Assembly (NCBI RefSeq): GCF_022748595.1
Contig: NZ_JALDSX010000027.1
Coordinates: forward strand, 1-50,078
DNA: 50,078 bases
From: Brevibacterium sp. ZH18
GTDB taxonomy: Bacteria; Actinomycetota; Actinomycetes; Actinomycetales; Brevibacteriaceae
Reading direction: 5' to 3'
Part shown: piece after piece, positions 35,538 through 43,522 of the stretch
How the letters are laid out: each line of letters opens with the position of its first letter
Position numbering within the stretch: position 1 is the first letter of the stretch
Position numbers and translations under genes: made by a program
Notes under the pieces: generated by a model
The model's input: only the letters and a program-made list of their open reading frames with translations
Databases searched by the model: none
Told to the model about the DNA's origin: nothing

Positions 35538-36965
35538 TTGACTGAAGCAACGACGGCTCGCCTGGACGAATGGGCGAACAAGCAGACTGCCGCCGAAGAA
35601 CTGGTTCCACTTGTCGGACGCCTGCACCGTCAGAATGACGTACTTCTGACGCTGTTCGGCCGCTCGCTGCTGAATAAGTCGGTGACCGGCATAATCAAGG
35701 CTCACCGCTATGCCCGCCACTTCCTCGGCGAGGACCTCGACATCGAGGTCACCCTGACGATGGTGCGAGAACTCTCCGAACTCGATCTGGGTCCTGCTCG
35801 CCTCGACGTGGGACGCCTGTTCCAGAAGCTGCAGGATCAGTCCGCCTCGATGGACGAGTTCCTCTCCGCAGAGCTCGCCTCGGTCGTCGGCCACAATGAT
35901 GACAAAGGTGAAGTGCGCGATGTCGTCCTCTACGGCTTCGGTCGCATCGGTCGTCTGCTCGCGCGGATCCTCATCGACCGTGCCGGCGGCCCCGGAGTGC
36001 GCCTGCGCGCGATCGTCGTCCGCAAGGGCGGCGACGATGACCTGGTCAAGCGGGCCTCGCTGCTGCGCCGCGACTCGGTGCACGGCAAATTCGACGGCAC
36101 CATCGTCGTCGACGAAAATGCCAATACGATCCAGGCCAACGGCACCCTGATCCAGGTCATCTACTCGAATGATCCGTCACAGGTCGACTACACCGAATAT
36201 GGCATCAACGACGCCATCATCGTCGACAACACCGGCAAGTGGCGCGATGAAGAGGGACTGTCCAAGCACTTGGCCTGCCCCGGTGCCGCGAAGGTCATCC
36301 TCACCGCGCCGGGCAAGGGCGACGTGAAGAACATCGTCTACGGCGTCAACGACGCAGCCATCCTCGACACCGACACCATCGTGTCCGCTGCCTCGTGCAC
36401 GACCAACGCGATCACGCCCGTGCTCAAGGCGCTCAACGACAAGTTCGGCGTTCGCAACGGCCACGTCGAAACGGTTCACTCGTTCACCAACGACCAGAAC
36501 CTCATCGACAACTTCCATAAGGGTTCGCGCCGCGGCCGTGCCGCAGGCCTCAACATGGTGCTCACGGAGACCGGAGCAGCCAAGGCCGTGGCCAAGGCTC
36601 TGCCGGAGCTCAAGGGCAAACTGTCGGGCAACGCGATCCGCGTTCCCACCCCGAACGTATCGATGGCGATCCTCAACCTCAACCTCGAGACTGAGACCAG
36701 CGTCGACGAACTCAACGAGTTCCTCCGTGAGACCTCGATGAATTCGTCGTTGCGCAATCAGATCGACTACGTCTCCTCCCCCGAGCTCGTCTCCACCGAC
36801 CTCGTCGGTTCGAAGCGTGCCGGTATCGTCGACGGCCTTGCCACCATCGTCGATGAGGATCGTGTCGTCGTCTACGTCTGGTATGACAACGAGTTCGGCT
36901 ACAGCTGCCAGGTCGTCCGCTGTGTGGCGAAGATGGCTGGAGTCGACGCCCCGGCGTTCCCCTGA
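35538..36965 (+). CDS. gap: Glyceraldehyde-3-phosphate dehydrogenase, long form
   Basis: This 475-residue GAPDH carries an extra helical N-terminal domain of about 125 residues before the NAD fold (GFGRIGR at 133-139). The catalytic cysteine is C287 in SAASCTTNAITPV, and the WYDNEFGYSCQVVR end is intact. It resembles the long GapB/GapX type of corynebacteria, associated with the gluconeogenic direction, which suggests a second standard-length gap elsewhere. The TTG start has GAGGAG upstream. A -10-like TAGACT lies at 35494-35499. Confidence 0.93.
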   Translation: MTEATTARLDEWANKQTAAEELVPLVGRLHRQNDVLLTLFGRSLLNKSVTGIIKAHRYARHFLGEDLDIEVTLTMVRELSELDLGPARLDVGRLFQKLQDQSASMDEFLSAELASVVGHNDDKGEVRDVVLYGFGRIGRLLARILIDRAGGPGVRLRAIVVRKGGDDDLVKRASLLRRDSVHGKFDGTIVVDENANTIQANGTLIQVIYSNDPSQVDYTEYGINDAIIVDNTGKWRDEEGLSKHLACPGAAKVILTAPGKGDVKNIVYGVNDAAILDTDTIVSAASCTTNAITPVLKALNDKFGVRNGHVETVHSFTNDQNLIDNFHKGSRRGRAAGLNMVLTETGAAKAVAKALPELKGKLSGNAIRVPTPNVSMAILNLNLETETSVDELNEFLRETSMNSSLRNQIDYVSSPELVSTDLVGSKRAGIVDGLATIVDEDRVVVYVWYDNEFGYSCQVVRCVAKMAGVDAPAFP

Positions 36966-37027
36966 CGGATGCCGCTGCGCTGACTGAAGCTGCAGGCAGG
37001 TCGAACTCTGAGTTCGGCAATCTCTCC

Positions 37028-37069
37028 TGACGACGAAGACCCCCACTGCTGTGGGGGTCTTCGTCGTCA
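37028..37069. terminator. Strong terminator after gap
   Basis: A 19-bp perfect stem (37028-37046 with 37051-37069) with loop TGCT lies between gap and the convergent tetR operon end. One of the strongest hairpins in the window, it probably stops both transcripts. Confidence 0.9.
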
Positions 37070-37094
37070 GCGGGTCATCGCATTCAGTTCTCAA

Positions 37095-37694
37095 TCAGCG
37101 ACGTTCCTCTTCAGCCCGCTCGTTCAAGACGGCTTCGTGGAGCCAGATCGGGGTGAATGTCGCGAATCGGGCGGCCAGTTCGCCGTCGCTGTCGAGGATG
37201 ACGGCGAGCCGATCGTCGGCACCGTCCAACTCGTTCGCCCAGATCGGACCCAGACACGCCAGCAGCGCGCAGGCCAGCACGACGGCGATCGCAAGTATCG
37301 GCGTCGCCGACCAGAGCATCCATCCGAGCAGGAGACCGAGGATGGCGAATCCGATCGCGATCGCCATGCCTCCTGTCCGCGACCGAGGTGCGCGTGCACT
37401 CGCGGGGCGAGCTGCGGCGACCGAGTCGAGGATGTCGCGATTGATTCTGGTCCATGCGACGATGGCTGCCAGTGCGCACACGATCCCAATGGCGATGAGG
37501 CTGAATGCGGAGAACAGAAGCACGGCGTCCACACGGGTCCCCTGCGCCTGCATCGCCGCCCCGAGGCCCGCGACCAACATTGCCAACGCGAGCACCAGCA
37601 TGCTCAGTAACCGAGCTCGGCGGACGGCGATGAGTTCTGCCAGAACCCGCGCCAGGAGTGACCGCTCAGCAGCTGAGTCCGGCCGGTCGGTCAT
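37095..37694 (-). CDS. Small membrane protein of unknown function
   Basis: I do not recognise this 199-residue protein. It has four hydrophobic helices in two pairs (about 30-48, 58-82, 108-125, 130-150), separated by a basic loop rich in Ala/Arg/Ser, and a cytosolic end. Its ATG overlaps the D-2-hydroxyacid dehydrogenase stop as ATGA, so it is the last gene of the tetR-exporter operon. Confidence 0.75.
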   Translation of the reverse strand: MTDRPDSAAERSLLARVLAELIAVRRARLLSMLVLALAMLVAGLGAAMQAQGTRVDAVLLFSAFSLIAIGIVCALAAIVAWTRINRDILDSVAAARPASARAPRSRTGGMAIAIGFAILGLLLGWMLWSATPILAIAVVLACALLACLGPIWANELDGADDRLAVILDSDGELAARFATFTPIWLHEAVLNERAEEERR

Positions 37695-38656
37695 CGCACA
37701 TAGCCCAGCTGCTTGTCGACAGTGTGAGGGAAGGCCTCACCAGCCGAATACCTCTCGAACAGATCGAGGAACTGATCGGCCAGTCGTATGCGCCAGCCGT
37801 CGGTGTCGCCGCTCATGTGCGGAGTGACGATGACGTTGTCGGCTCGCCACAGCGGGTGTCCTGCCGGCAGTGGCTCCTCGTCGAAGACGTCAAGTCCTGC
37901 GCCGGCGATCTGACCTGATTCGAGCGCGGTGACCAGCGCTGCGGTATCCACGGTGGCGCCACGTCCGGCGTTGATGAAGAACGCGTCCGAGTCCATGGCG
38001 GAGAACACCTGGGCATCGATGAGCTTCTCCGTCTTATCGGTCAGCGGAGCGATGTCGATGACCCAGTCGACTCCGGCCAGGTGAGAAGGCAGATCTGCCG
38101 AGTCGATGACCGTCCCGAAGTCCGCGTCGCCTTCGCGGGCGCGGCTGCCGGCGCCGAAGACGGAGACGTCGAGTGCTTTCAGGACTCGAGCGATCTCCCG
38201 ACCGATCGACCCGGTACCGACGATCACCGCCTGCGAACCAGCCAGGTCACGAGTCGAATGACGGTTCCACACGGTGTTGCGCTGGTCCTCCAGCGACCGC
38301 AGGGTGTTCTTCGACAGCGCAAGCATGTATCCGAGGACGAATTCCGCGATCGGCCGGTCAAAGACTCCTCGCGCGTTGGTGACGAGAACATCGGACTCAG
38401 TGAGCTCGTCGAAGAGCAGCGAATCCACGCCAGCGGCAGCGGCGTGGATCCACGTCAGAGCATCTGCGTGGTCGAACTCGTCCCGCAGTGCGGTGGAGAA
38501 GAAATCCCAGAGCAGAAGAACCTCGGTGCCGGGGAGGGCTGAGCCGAGCTCATCCGCCCCGACGATCCGAAGTTCGACGTTGTCCCGTCGGCCCAGATCA
38601 GTGAGCCGGTCGGGGACGTGAGTCCCGGGTGCGTTGAGAATCGTCAGTACCGTCAT
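37691..38656 (-). CDS. D-2-hydroxyacid dehydrogenase family protein
   Basis: This 321-residue NAD(P)-dependent enzyme interconverts a 2-oxoacid and a D-2-hydroxyacid. NAD is bound by GTGSIGREIARVL; the catalytic triad is visible as Arg in NAGRGATVDT-type INAGRGA, Glu in DVFDEEPLP, and His in TPHMSG. Substrate cannot be deduced. ATG 38656 has AAGGAG seven bases upstream and lies 59 bases inside the 3' end of the exporter gene. Confidence 0.9.
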   Translation of the reverse strand: MTVLTILNAPGTHVPDRLTDLGRRDNVELRIVGADELGSALPGTEVLLLWDFFSTALRDEFDHADALTWIHAAAAGVDSLLFDELTESDVLVTNARGVFDRPIAEFVLGYMLALSKNTLRSLEDQRNTVWNRHSTRDLAGSQAVIVGTGSIGREIARVLKALDVSVFGAGSRAREGDADFGTVIDSADLPSHLAGVDWVIDIAPLTDKTEKLIDAQVFSAMDSDAFFINAGRGATVDTAALVTALESGQIAGAGLDVFDEEPLPAGHPLWRADNVIVTPHMSGDTDGWRIRLADQFLDLFERYSAGEAFPHTVDKQLGYVR

Positions 38657-40364
38657 CGGTCGACTCCTTACGAATAGTCTGGACTGCCAGACTATCCGAT
38701 GGGCCGTCCTCAACTGCCACGCGTTCACGTTTCGCTGTTTCGCTCTTCAAGCTCTTGGCCAGCGGCGTGTTCGGCAGGAAGCACAGGAACAGGAAGCCGA
38801 GCACGGCGAGGGGCGCAACCCACAGGTACAGCGGAACCAGAGCGTCGTTGTACGAATTGATGATGAGCGAGTGCAGCGGCTCGGGCATATCGGAGACGAT
38901 CTTCGGCGTCAATCCCGATGAGGAGACCTTCGGCATCGGGTGCGAAGGAGCGGATGTTGCGAGGTTCGTCATCCCCTCCTTGATGTTGTCGAGCAGGCGC
39001 TGAGTGAAGACCGACCCGATGAAGGCCATACCCAAGGTCGCACCGACCTGGCGGAAGTAGTTGTTCGAAGCAGTTGCCGTTCCGACCATGGCGACCGGGA
39101 ATGCGTTCTGCACGACGAGGACGAGCGTCTGCATGCTCAGGCCGAGTCCCAGGCCCAACAGAGCCAGGCAGGCGATGGTCTCCCATGCGGCGCTGTCGGC
39201 CTTGAGTTGGGAGAGCAGAACCATCGAGCTGGCCATGAGCAGCACGCCGACGAGCGGGTACTTCTTGTACTTTCCGGTGCGCGAGACCACGAAGCCGACG
39301 ACCGTCGACGAGATGAGCATGGTGCCCATCATCGGCACCATCATCAGGCCCGCGACGGTGGCATCGATTCCGTGCACCATCTGCAGGTAGGTCGGCATGT
39401 ACGAGAGCACACCGAACATTCCGACGCCGATGAACAGACCGGCAATCGTACACAGCAGGAAGTCCCGGTTCTTGAACAGGTACATCGGGATGACAGGTTC
39501 ACTGACCTTGAGCTCGACGATGATGAACGCGATGAGGGCAAGGGCGCCGACGACGATGAGTCCGTTGATCTGCCATGAGCCCCATTCGTAGTCGTGGCCG
39601 CCCCAGGCAGAGGTGAGGACGATGCAGGAGGTGATGATCGAAACGAGGGCCATTCCGGCGAAGTCAATCTTCGGCCGCGGTCCGCTGTGGTGCTTGGGCA
39701 CCTTGAGGAAGATAGCGGCGGCGATGAGAGCGATGATTCCGAGTGGGAAGTTGATGGCGAAGGCCCAGCGCCAGCCGGGACCTTCGGTCAGCCAACCGCC
39801 GATGAGCGGCCCGGCGACCGAGGACACGGCAAAGGCGGAGCCCATGATTCCCATGTACTTGCCACGTTCGCGAGCAGGCACCACCGACGCGATGATCGAC
39901 TGCGACAGGATCATCATGCCACCGCCGCCGATGCCCTGAAGGACACGGCCGAAGATGAGCATCGACATGTCGTTGGCGATGAGGGCGAAGACCGAACCCA
40001 GCAGGAAGCAGCAGATCGCGAACATGAACAGGGGTTTGCGGCCGAACAGGTCGCCTACCTTGCCGTAGATGGGCATCATGATCGTCGAGGCGAGCATGAA
40101 CGCTGTCGACACCCACAGCATCTGATCAACGCCGTCGAGTTCGCCGACGATCGTCGGCAGAGCTGTTGCCAACACGGTCTGATTGAGCGAGAACATAAAC
40201 ATCGCGATCATCAGACCAACGAAGAGCAGGATGATCGCGGATGTCTTCATCGGCTCTGTGTCGTTGTGGTCTTCCACCGCTTTTGGTTCTGCGGGGGTTG
40301 CTGCAGTGTTGGTCATTTCTCCGGTCCTCAGCGCTTGGTTTCTTCTCATCACAGCCTTTGTCAT
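38598..40364 (-). CDS. DHA2-type MFS drug exporter
   Basis: This 588-residue, 14-helix major facilitator of the EmrB/QacA (DHA2) type probably uses proton antiport to export drugs. Family signatures: LNQTVLATALPTIVGEL in helix 1, GKVGDLFGRKP in the loop, GRVLQGIGGGGMMIL, and motif C GSAFAVSSVAGPLIGGW. The C-terminal 50 residues are charged and overlap the next gene. ATG 40364 overlaps the tetR stop as ATGA; ATG 40316 with GGAG is an alternative start. Control by the upstream TetR is likely. Confidence 0.93.
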   Translation of the reverse strand: MTKAVMRRNQALRTGEMTNTAATPAEPKAVEDHNDTEPMKTSAIILLFVGLMIAMFMFSLNQTVLATALPTIVGELDGVDQMLWVSTAFMLASTIMMPIYGKVGDLFGRKPLFMFAICCFLLGSVFALIANDMSMLIFGRVLQGIGGGGMMILSQSIIASVVPARERGKYMGIMGSAFAVSSVAGPLIGGWLTEGPGWRWAFAINFPLGIIALIAAAIFLKVPKHHSGPRPKIDFAGMALVSIITSCIVLTSAWGGHDYEWGSWQINGLIVVGALALIAFIIVELKVSEPVIPMYLFKNRDFLLCTIAGLFIGVGMFGVLSYMPTYLQMVHGIDATVAGLMMVPMMGTMLISSTVVGFVVSRTGKYKKYPLVGVLLMASSMVLLSQLKADSAAWETIACLALLGLGLGLSMQTLVLVVQNAFPVAMVGTATASNNYFRQVGATLGMAFIGSVFTQRLLDNIKEGMTNLATSAPSHPMPKVSSSGLTPKIVSDMPEPLHSLIINSYNDALVPLYLWVAPLAVLGFLFLCFLPNTPLAKSLKSETAKRERVAVEDGPSDSLAVQTIRKESTDDGTDDSQRTRDSRPRPAH

Positions 40365-41005
40365 AGTCGGTTCAGAACTTTAAGGAAGAGCCCCAATGAT
40401 TCTTCGAAGATCTCTTTGGTGCCGCCCTTGTCATCCACGAGCTCCGGCGATCGCTTGATCGTCTGGCCCGCGTGGTTCAACGGCACGCGACACATCTGGG
40501 TCAGCATCCTGGCGCTACGCCAAGCCGAGTCTTCGCTGGCGAACTCCTGGCCCAGGAAGCGAAGGCGATTCAGCACATGACCTGCCAAGAGCTCTTCAAG
40601 AGCCTCCGCTCTGTCGAAGCGCTTGCTGACCAGCTCCGGGTACCGAGCGAAGAGCTTCCGTCGTCTTGCCGGCAGTCCGGGATCGGTCGATCCGATCAGC
40701 AGAGCTTCACGGATGAAGAGAGAGGTGTCTGCGGCCAAGTCCTCGATGCCTGTTTCAGCAAGTACGTAGGACTCGACAAGGTGCTCGTCGATGTTGGATT
40801 CGTCGAGCCCGACGATGGCGTCTTCCTTCGTTGCGTAGTAGTTGAAGAACGTACGAGTGGAGACACCTACGTCGGCGGCGATATTGGCCACGGTCGCGCA
40901 CTCGAGACCCTCCTCGAGAACACGCGTGATCGCAGCCTCATGTAGGGCGTGACGGGTCAGGCGCGCTTTTCTCGAGCGCAGAGTCTCGGTTTCGATATCG
41001 GGCAT
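40361..41005 (-). CDS. TetR-family regulator
   Basis: This 214-residue repressor has an N-terminal helix-turn-helix (ALHEAAITRVLEEG, then VANIAADVGVSTRTFFNYYATKEDAIVG in the recognition region, with the TFFNYYATKE core) and a ligand domain of helices. It leads an overlapping operon with the DHA2 exporter, so it most likely represses efflux until a ligand binds. ATG 41005 is chosen from family length; no good ribosome site is seen. Two palindromes lie in its promoter. Confidence 0.9.
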   Translation of the reverse strand: MPDIETETLRSRKARLTRHALHEAAITRVLEEGLECATVANIAADVGVSTRTFFNYYATKEDAIVGLDESNIDEHLVESYVLAETGIEDLAADTSLFIREALLIGSTDPGLPARRRKLFARYPELVSKRFDRAEALEELLAGHVLNRLRFLGQEFASEDSAWRSARMLTQMCRVPLNHAGQTIKRSPELVDDKGGTKEIFEESLGLFLKVLNRL

Positions 41006-41015
41006 GACAACATTT

Positions 41016-41054
41016 TTGCATCTCATGCAAGTTTTCACCAACTGCAAAATTGCA
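41016..41054 (-). promoter_or_regulatory. Candidate TetR operators and promoter
   Basis: Two palindromes lie just upstream of tetR: TTGCAT-CTC-ATGCAA (41016-41030) and TGCAA-AA-TTGCA (41043-41054). On the minus strand TTGCAG (41047-41042) and TGAGAT (41025-41020) are 16 bases apart, so the first palindrome covers the -10 box and the second the -35 box. This is a typical autorepression arrangement. Confidence 0.65.
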
Positions 41055-41072
41055 ATTGTGCACTATTTCACG

Positions 41073-41302
41073 TTCGCCGACGGCATCGGGGAATGTTCAG
41101 CCACACCATCGGGGACTATTCGCCGACGGCATCGGGGAATGTTCAGCCACACCGTCGGGGACTATTCGCCCACGGCATTGGGAAATGTTCAGCAACACCG
41201 TCGGGGACTATTCGGCGACGGCATCGAGGATCGTTCAGCCATGGCTTCAGGGATCGTTCGGCCATGGCCTCAGGGACTATTCAGCCACGGCCTCGGGGAA
41301 TT
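41073..41302. repeat. Ten-unit 23-bp minisatellite downstream of dnaG
   Basis: Exactly ten 23-bp units (starts 41073 + 23n) share TTC at the start and a CATCGGGG-like core; the unit cannot keep a reading frame. The first six alternate two subtypes (ending GGGAATG and GGGACTA), i.e. a 46-bp higher-order unit, and the last four are more diverged. It fills most of the 330-base gap between dnaG and tetR, both on the minus strand; I see no gene there. Confidence 0.97.
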
Positions 41303-41335
41303 CGGCACGCGTACGACGTCCGCGCCCGAGCCGAG

Positions 41336-43519
41336 TCACATCAGCGTCTTGAGCCGCGCACGATGCTGTTCGAGTACCTGCAGCTGGCCCAGAAGCGCTG
41401 TCTGCGCGCCGCTGTCGGTGGTGTCTTGGCGCTGGAGCCGAGAATGGAGTTCCTTGGCAATCCGCTCGAGGTCGTAGTCGAAGAGCCTGGCCACGATGCC
41501 GCGCGCGAATCGGTCTGCGCTCACTCCCTCTGCGACAGGCAGCGGAGATACGAGCAGTTGAGTGACATACGGTTTGAGATCCTCTGGACTCGCAGCCAGA
41601 ACGTTCTCGGCCCACCGTGCAGGATCCGCTCCGGCCGATTTCAGTCCGCCCGCTTCCTTGAGCGCCACTTGGATCCGCCGATAGCCGGGGTGCTCGAAGG
41701 CCTTGGCCGAGAGGGAGTCGAAGAGCTTCGCATTGACGAATTCCGGGTTCTGCAGCGCCACCATCAGCGCGCCCTTCTCCGTCTTCAGACGGGCAGGACT
41801 GATCGGAGCCGATAGGTTGGAGTCATCGGGACGCTCATCGTAGACGTATTCGATCGCCGTGTCGGCACCGTCCGCACCGACCGCCACGCCGGCCGCCGCA
41901 GCCGGCGTTCCCACCGGAGGCGTGGCGCCGGCAGCTGCCTGCTGGAACCCGGACGAGGGTCGGCCCCCATTCCCATTCCACTGCTGCCCCTGGCTCTGCT
42001 CAGCACTGCGGGCTGGGCGTCCCTGGCCTGGCTGAGCCTGCCCGGCTTGTCGGGGCTGAGCCTGCCCGGCTTGTCGGGGCTGAGCCTGCCCGTCTTGTCG
42101 GGACTGAGCCTGTCCCGCCTGTCGGGACTGAGCCTGACCGGCCTGGCTCTGTTGTGTGGGCTGCGCCTGCTGGCCGTGGGCGGGTGAGGATTTCTGCGGC
42201 CGTTTGCGAGCCTCTCTGACTGCAGATTCCACTTCGTCGATGTCGACGCCGATGCGTCCGGCGACGAACCGGTAGTAGTGGCTAAGACTGTTGCGGTCAC
42301 GAATGTCGGCGAGGATGTCCGCACTGGCTTTGACCGCAGAGATCCGGCCCTCCACGGAGTCGAGGTCGTATCGCGAGATCGCGGTCGTGATGACGAACTC
42401 GAACAGCGGTTTGCGGCCGTCGATGAGTTCCCGAAGCGCCGCGTCGCCTTTCTGCATCCGCAGGTCGCAGGGGTCGAGCCCGTCGGGTTCGACGGCGACG
42501 AAGGTCTGGGCGGTGAATTCGGACTCGAATTCGAAGGCCTTCAAGGCCGCCTTCCGCCCTGCGGCGTCCCCGTCGAACGTGAAGATCACGGCTCCGGTCG
42601 GGTCATCTCCGAGAAGTCGCCTGATGATCTTGACGTGTTCTGCGCCGAAGGCCGTGCCGCACGTCGCCACAGCCTGGTCGACACCGGCCAAATGCGCGGC
42701 CATGACGTCCGTGTAGCCCTCGACGACGACCACGCGTTTGGTCTTCGCGATGGACTTCTTCGCCAGATCGAGGCCGTAGAGGACCTGGTTCTTGTGGTAG
42801 AGAGCAGTCTCCGGGGTATTGAGGTACTTCGGCCCCTGATCGTCATCGAACAGCCGCCGGGCACCGAAGCCGATGGTGCGTGAAGTCATGTCTTTGATCG
42901 GCCAGACGACGCGTCCGCGGAACCGATCGTAGATGCCGCGACCACCCTCGCTGGCCAGTCCGCCCGCAAGGATCTCCTCATCGCTGAAGCCCGCCTTCTT
43001 CAGCTGGCTGGTCAGAGCGTCCCAGGACTTCGGTGCGAACCCGAGCCCGAAATCGCGGGCCGCCTGGTCGGGAAACCCTCGCCCGCTCAGGAAATCACGG
43101 CCGACCTGACCTGCTTCGGTTGCCAACGACTGCGTGAAGAAGCGCTGCGCGACCTCGTGCATCTCCAGCAGACGCTGACGTCGGCTGGCCTGTTCGCGGT
43201 CTGGACCTTTGCCGTCTTCATAGGTCAGGTGCATGCCGATCCGACCGGCCAAGGTCTCGACGGCTTCGACGAAGCTGAGCTGTTCGACCTTCTGCAGGAA
43301 GGTGAAGACGTCGCCGGACTCTCCACAGCCGAAGCAGTGGTACATGCCCACCTGCGACCTGACGGTGAACGATGGGGTCTTCTCGTCATGGAAGGGGCAC
43401 AGGCCCTTCTGGGAACCGATTCCCGCGGTTTTGAGCGTGACGAATTCGCCGACGACCTCGTCGATGCGTGTACGGCTGCGAAGCTCGTCGATGTCCTCGC
43501 GCTTGATCAGTCCTGCCAT
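41336..43519 (-). CDS. dnaG: DNA primase DnaG
   Basis: This 727-residue primase makes RNA primers for replication. It has a CHC2 zinc finger (LCPFHDEKTPSF, YHCFGCGESGDV), the TOPRIM core (VVVEGYTDVMAAH, FTFDGDAAGRKAA) and a C-terminal helicase-interaction domain. Between them, about residues 445-545, lies a Gln/Ala/Gly/Arg linker with an eight-residue repeat. The start is three bases after the dgt stop in the operon dusB-dgt-dnaG. Confidence 0.96.
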   Translation of the reverse strand: MAGLIKREDIDELRSRTRIDEVVGEFVTLKTAGIGSQKGLCPFHDEKTPSFTVRSQVGMYHCFGCGESGDVFTFLQKVEQLSFVEAVETLAGRIGMHLTYEDGKGPDREQASRRQRLLEMHEVAQRFFTQSLATEAGQVGRDFLSGRGFPDQAARDFGLGFAPKSWDALTSQLKKAGFSDEEILAGGLASEGGRGIYDRFRGRVVWPIKDMTSRTIGFGARRLFDDDQGPKYLNTPETALYHKNQVLYGLDLAKKSIAKTKRVVVVEGYTDVMAAHLAGVDQAVATCGTAFGAEHVKIIRRLLGDDPTGAVIFTFDGDAAGRKAALKAFEFESEFTAQTFVAVEPDGLDPCDLRMQKGDAALRELIDGRKPLFEFVITTAISRYDLDSVEGRISAVKASADILADIRDRNSLSHYYRFVAGRIGVDIDEVESAVREARKRPQKSSPAHGQQAQPTQQSQAGQAQSRQAGQAQSRQDGQAQPRQAGQAQPRQAGQAQPGQGRPARSAEQSQGQQWNGNGGRPSSGFQQAAAGATPPVGTPAAAAGVAVGADGADTAIEYVYDERPDDSNLSAPISPARLKTEKGALMVALQNPEFVNAKLFDSLSAKAFEHPGYRRIQVALKEAGGLKSAGADPARWAENVLAASPEDLKPYVTQLLVSPLPVAEGVSADRFARGIVARLFDYDLERIAKELHSRLQRQDTTDSGAQTALLGQLQVLEQHRARLKTLM
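42028..42146. repeat. 24-bp coding repeat in the dnaG linker
   Basis: About five copies of a 24-bp unit with core GCCTGCCCGGCTTGTCGG encode the octapeptide series GQAQPRQA and variants. The unit is a multiple of three and keeps the frame, in contrast to the intergenic repeats of this window. Confidence 0.9.
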
Positions 43520-43522
43520 GGT

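Noticed and set aside
41073..41302. Possible CRISPR array
   Set aside because: The units are contiguous with no unique spacers, and no cas genes are present.
40949..41815. Plus-strand open frame running through the 23-bp array and into dnaG
   Set aside because: The 23-bp period shifts frame every unit, all three frames stay open by composition, and its second half is opposite dnaG.
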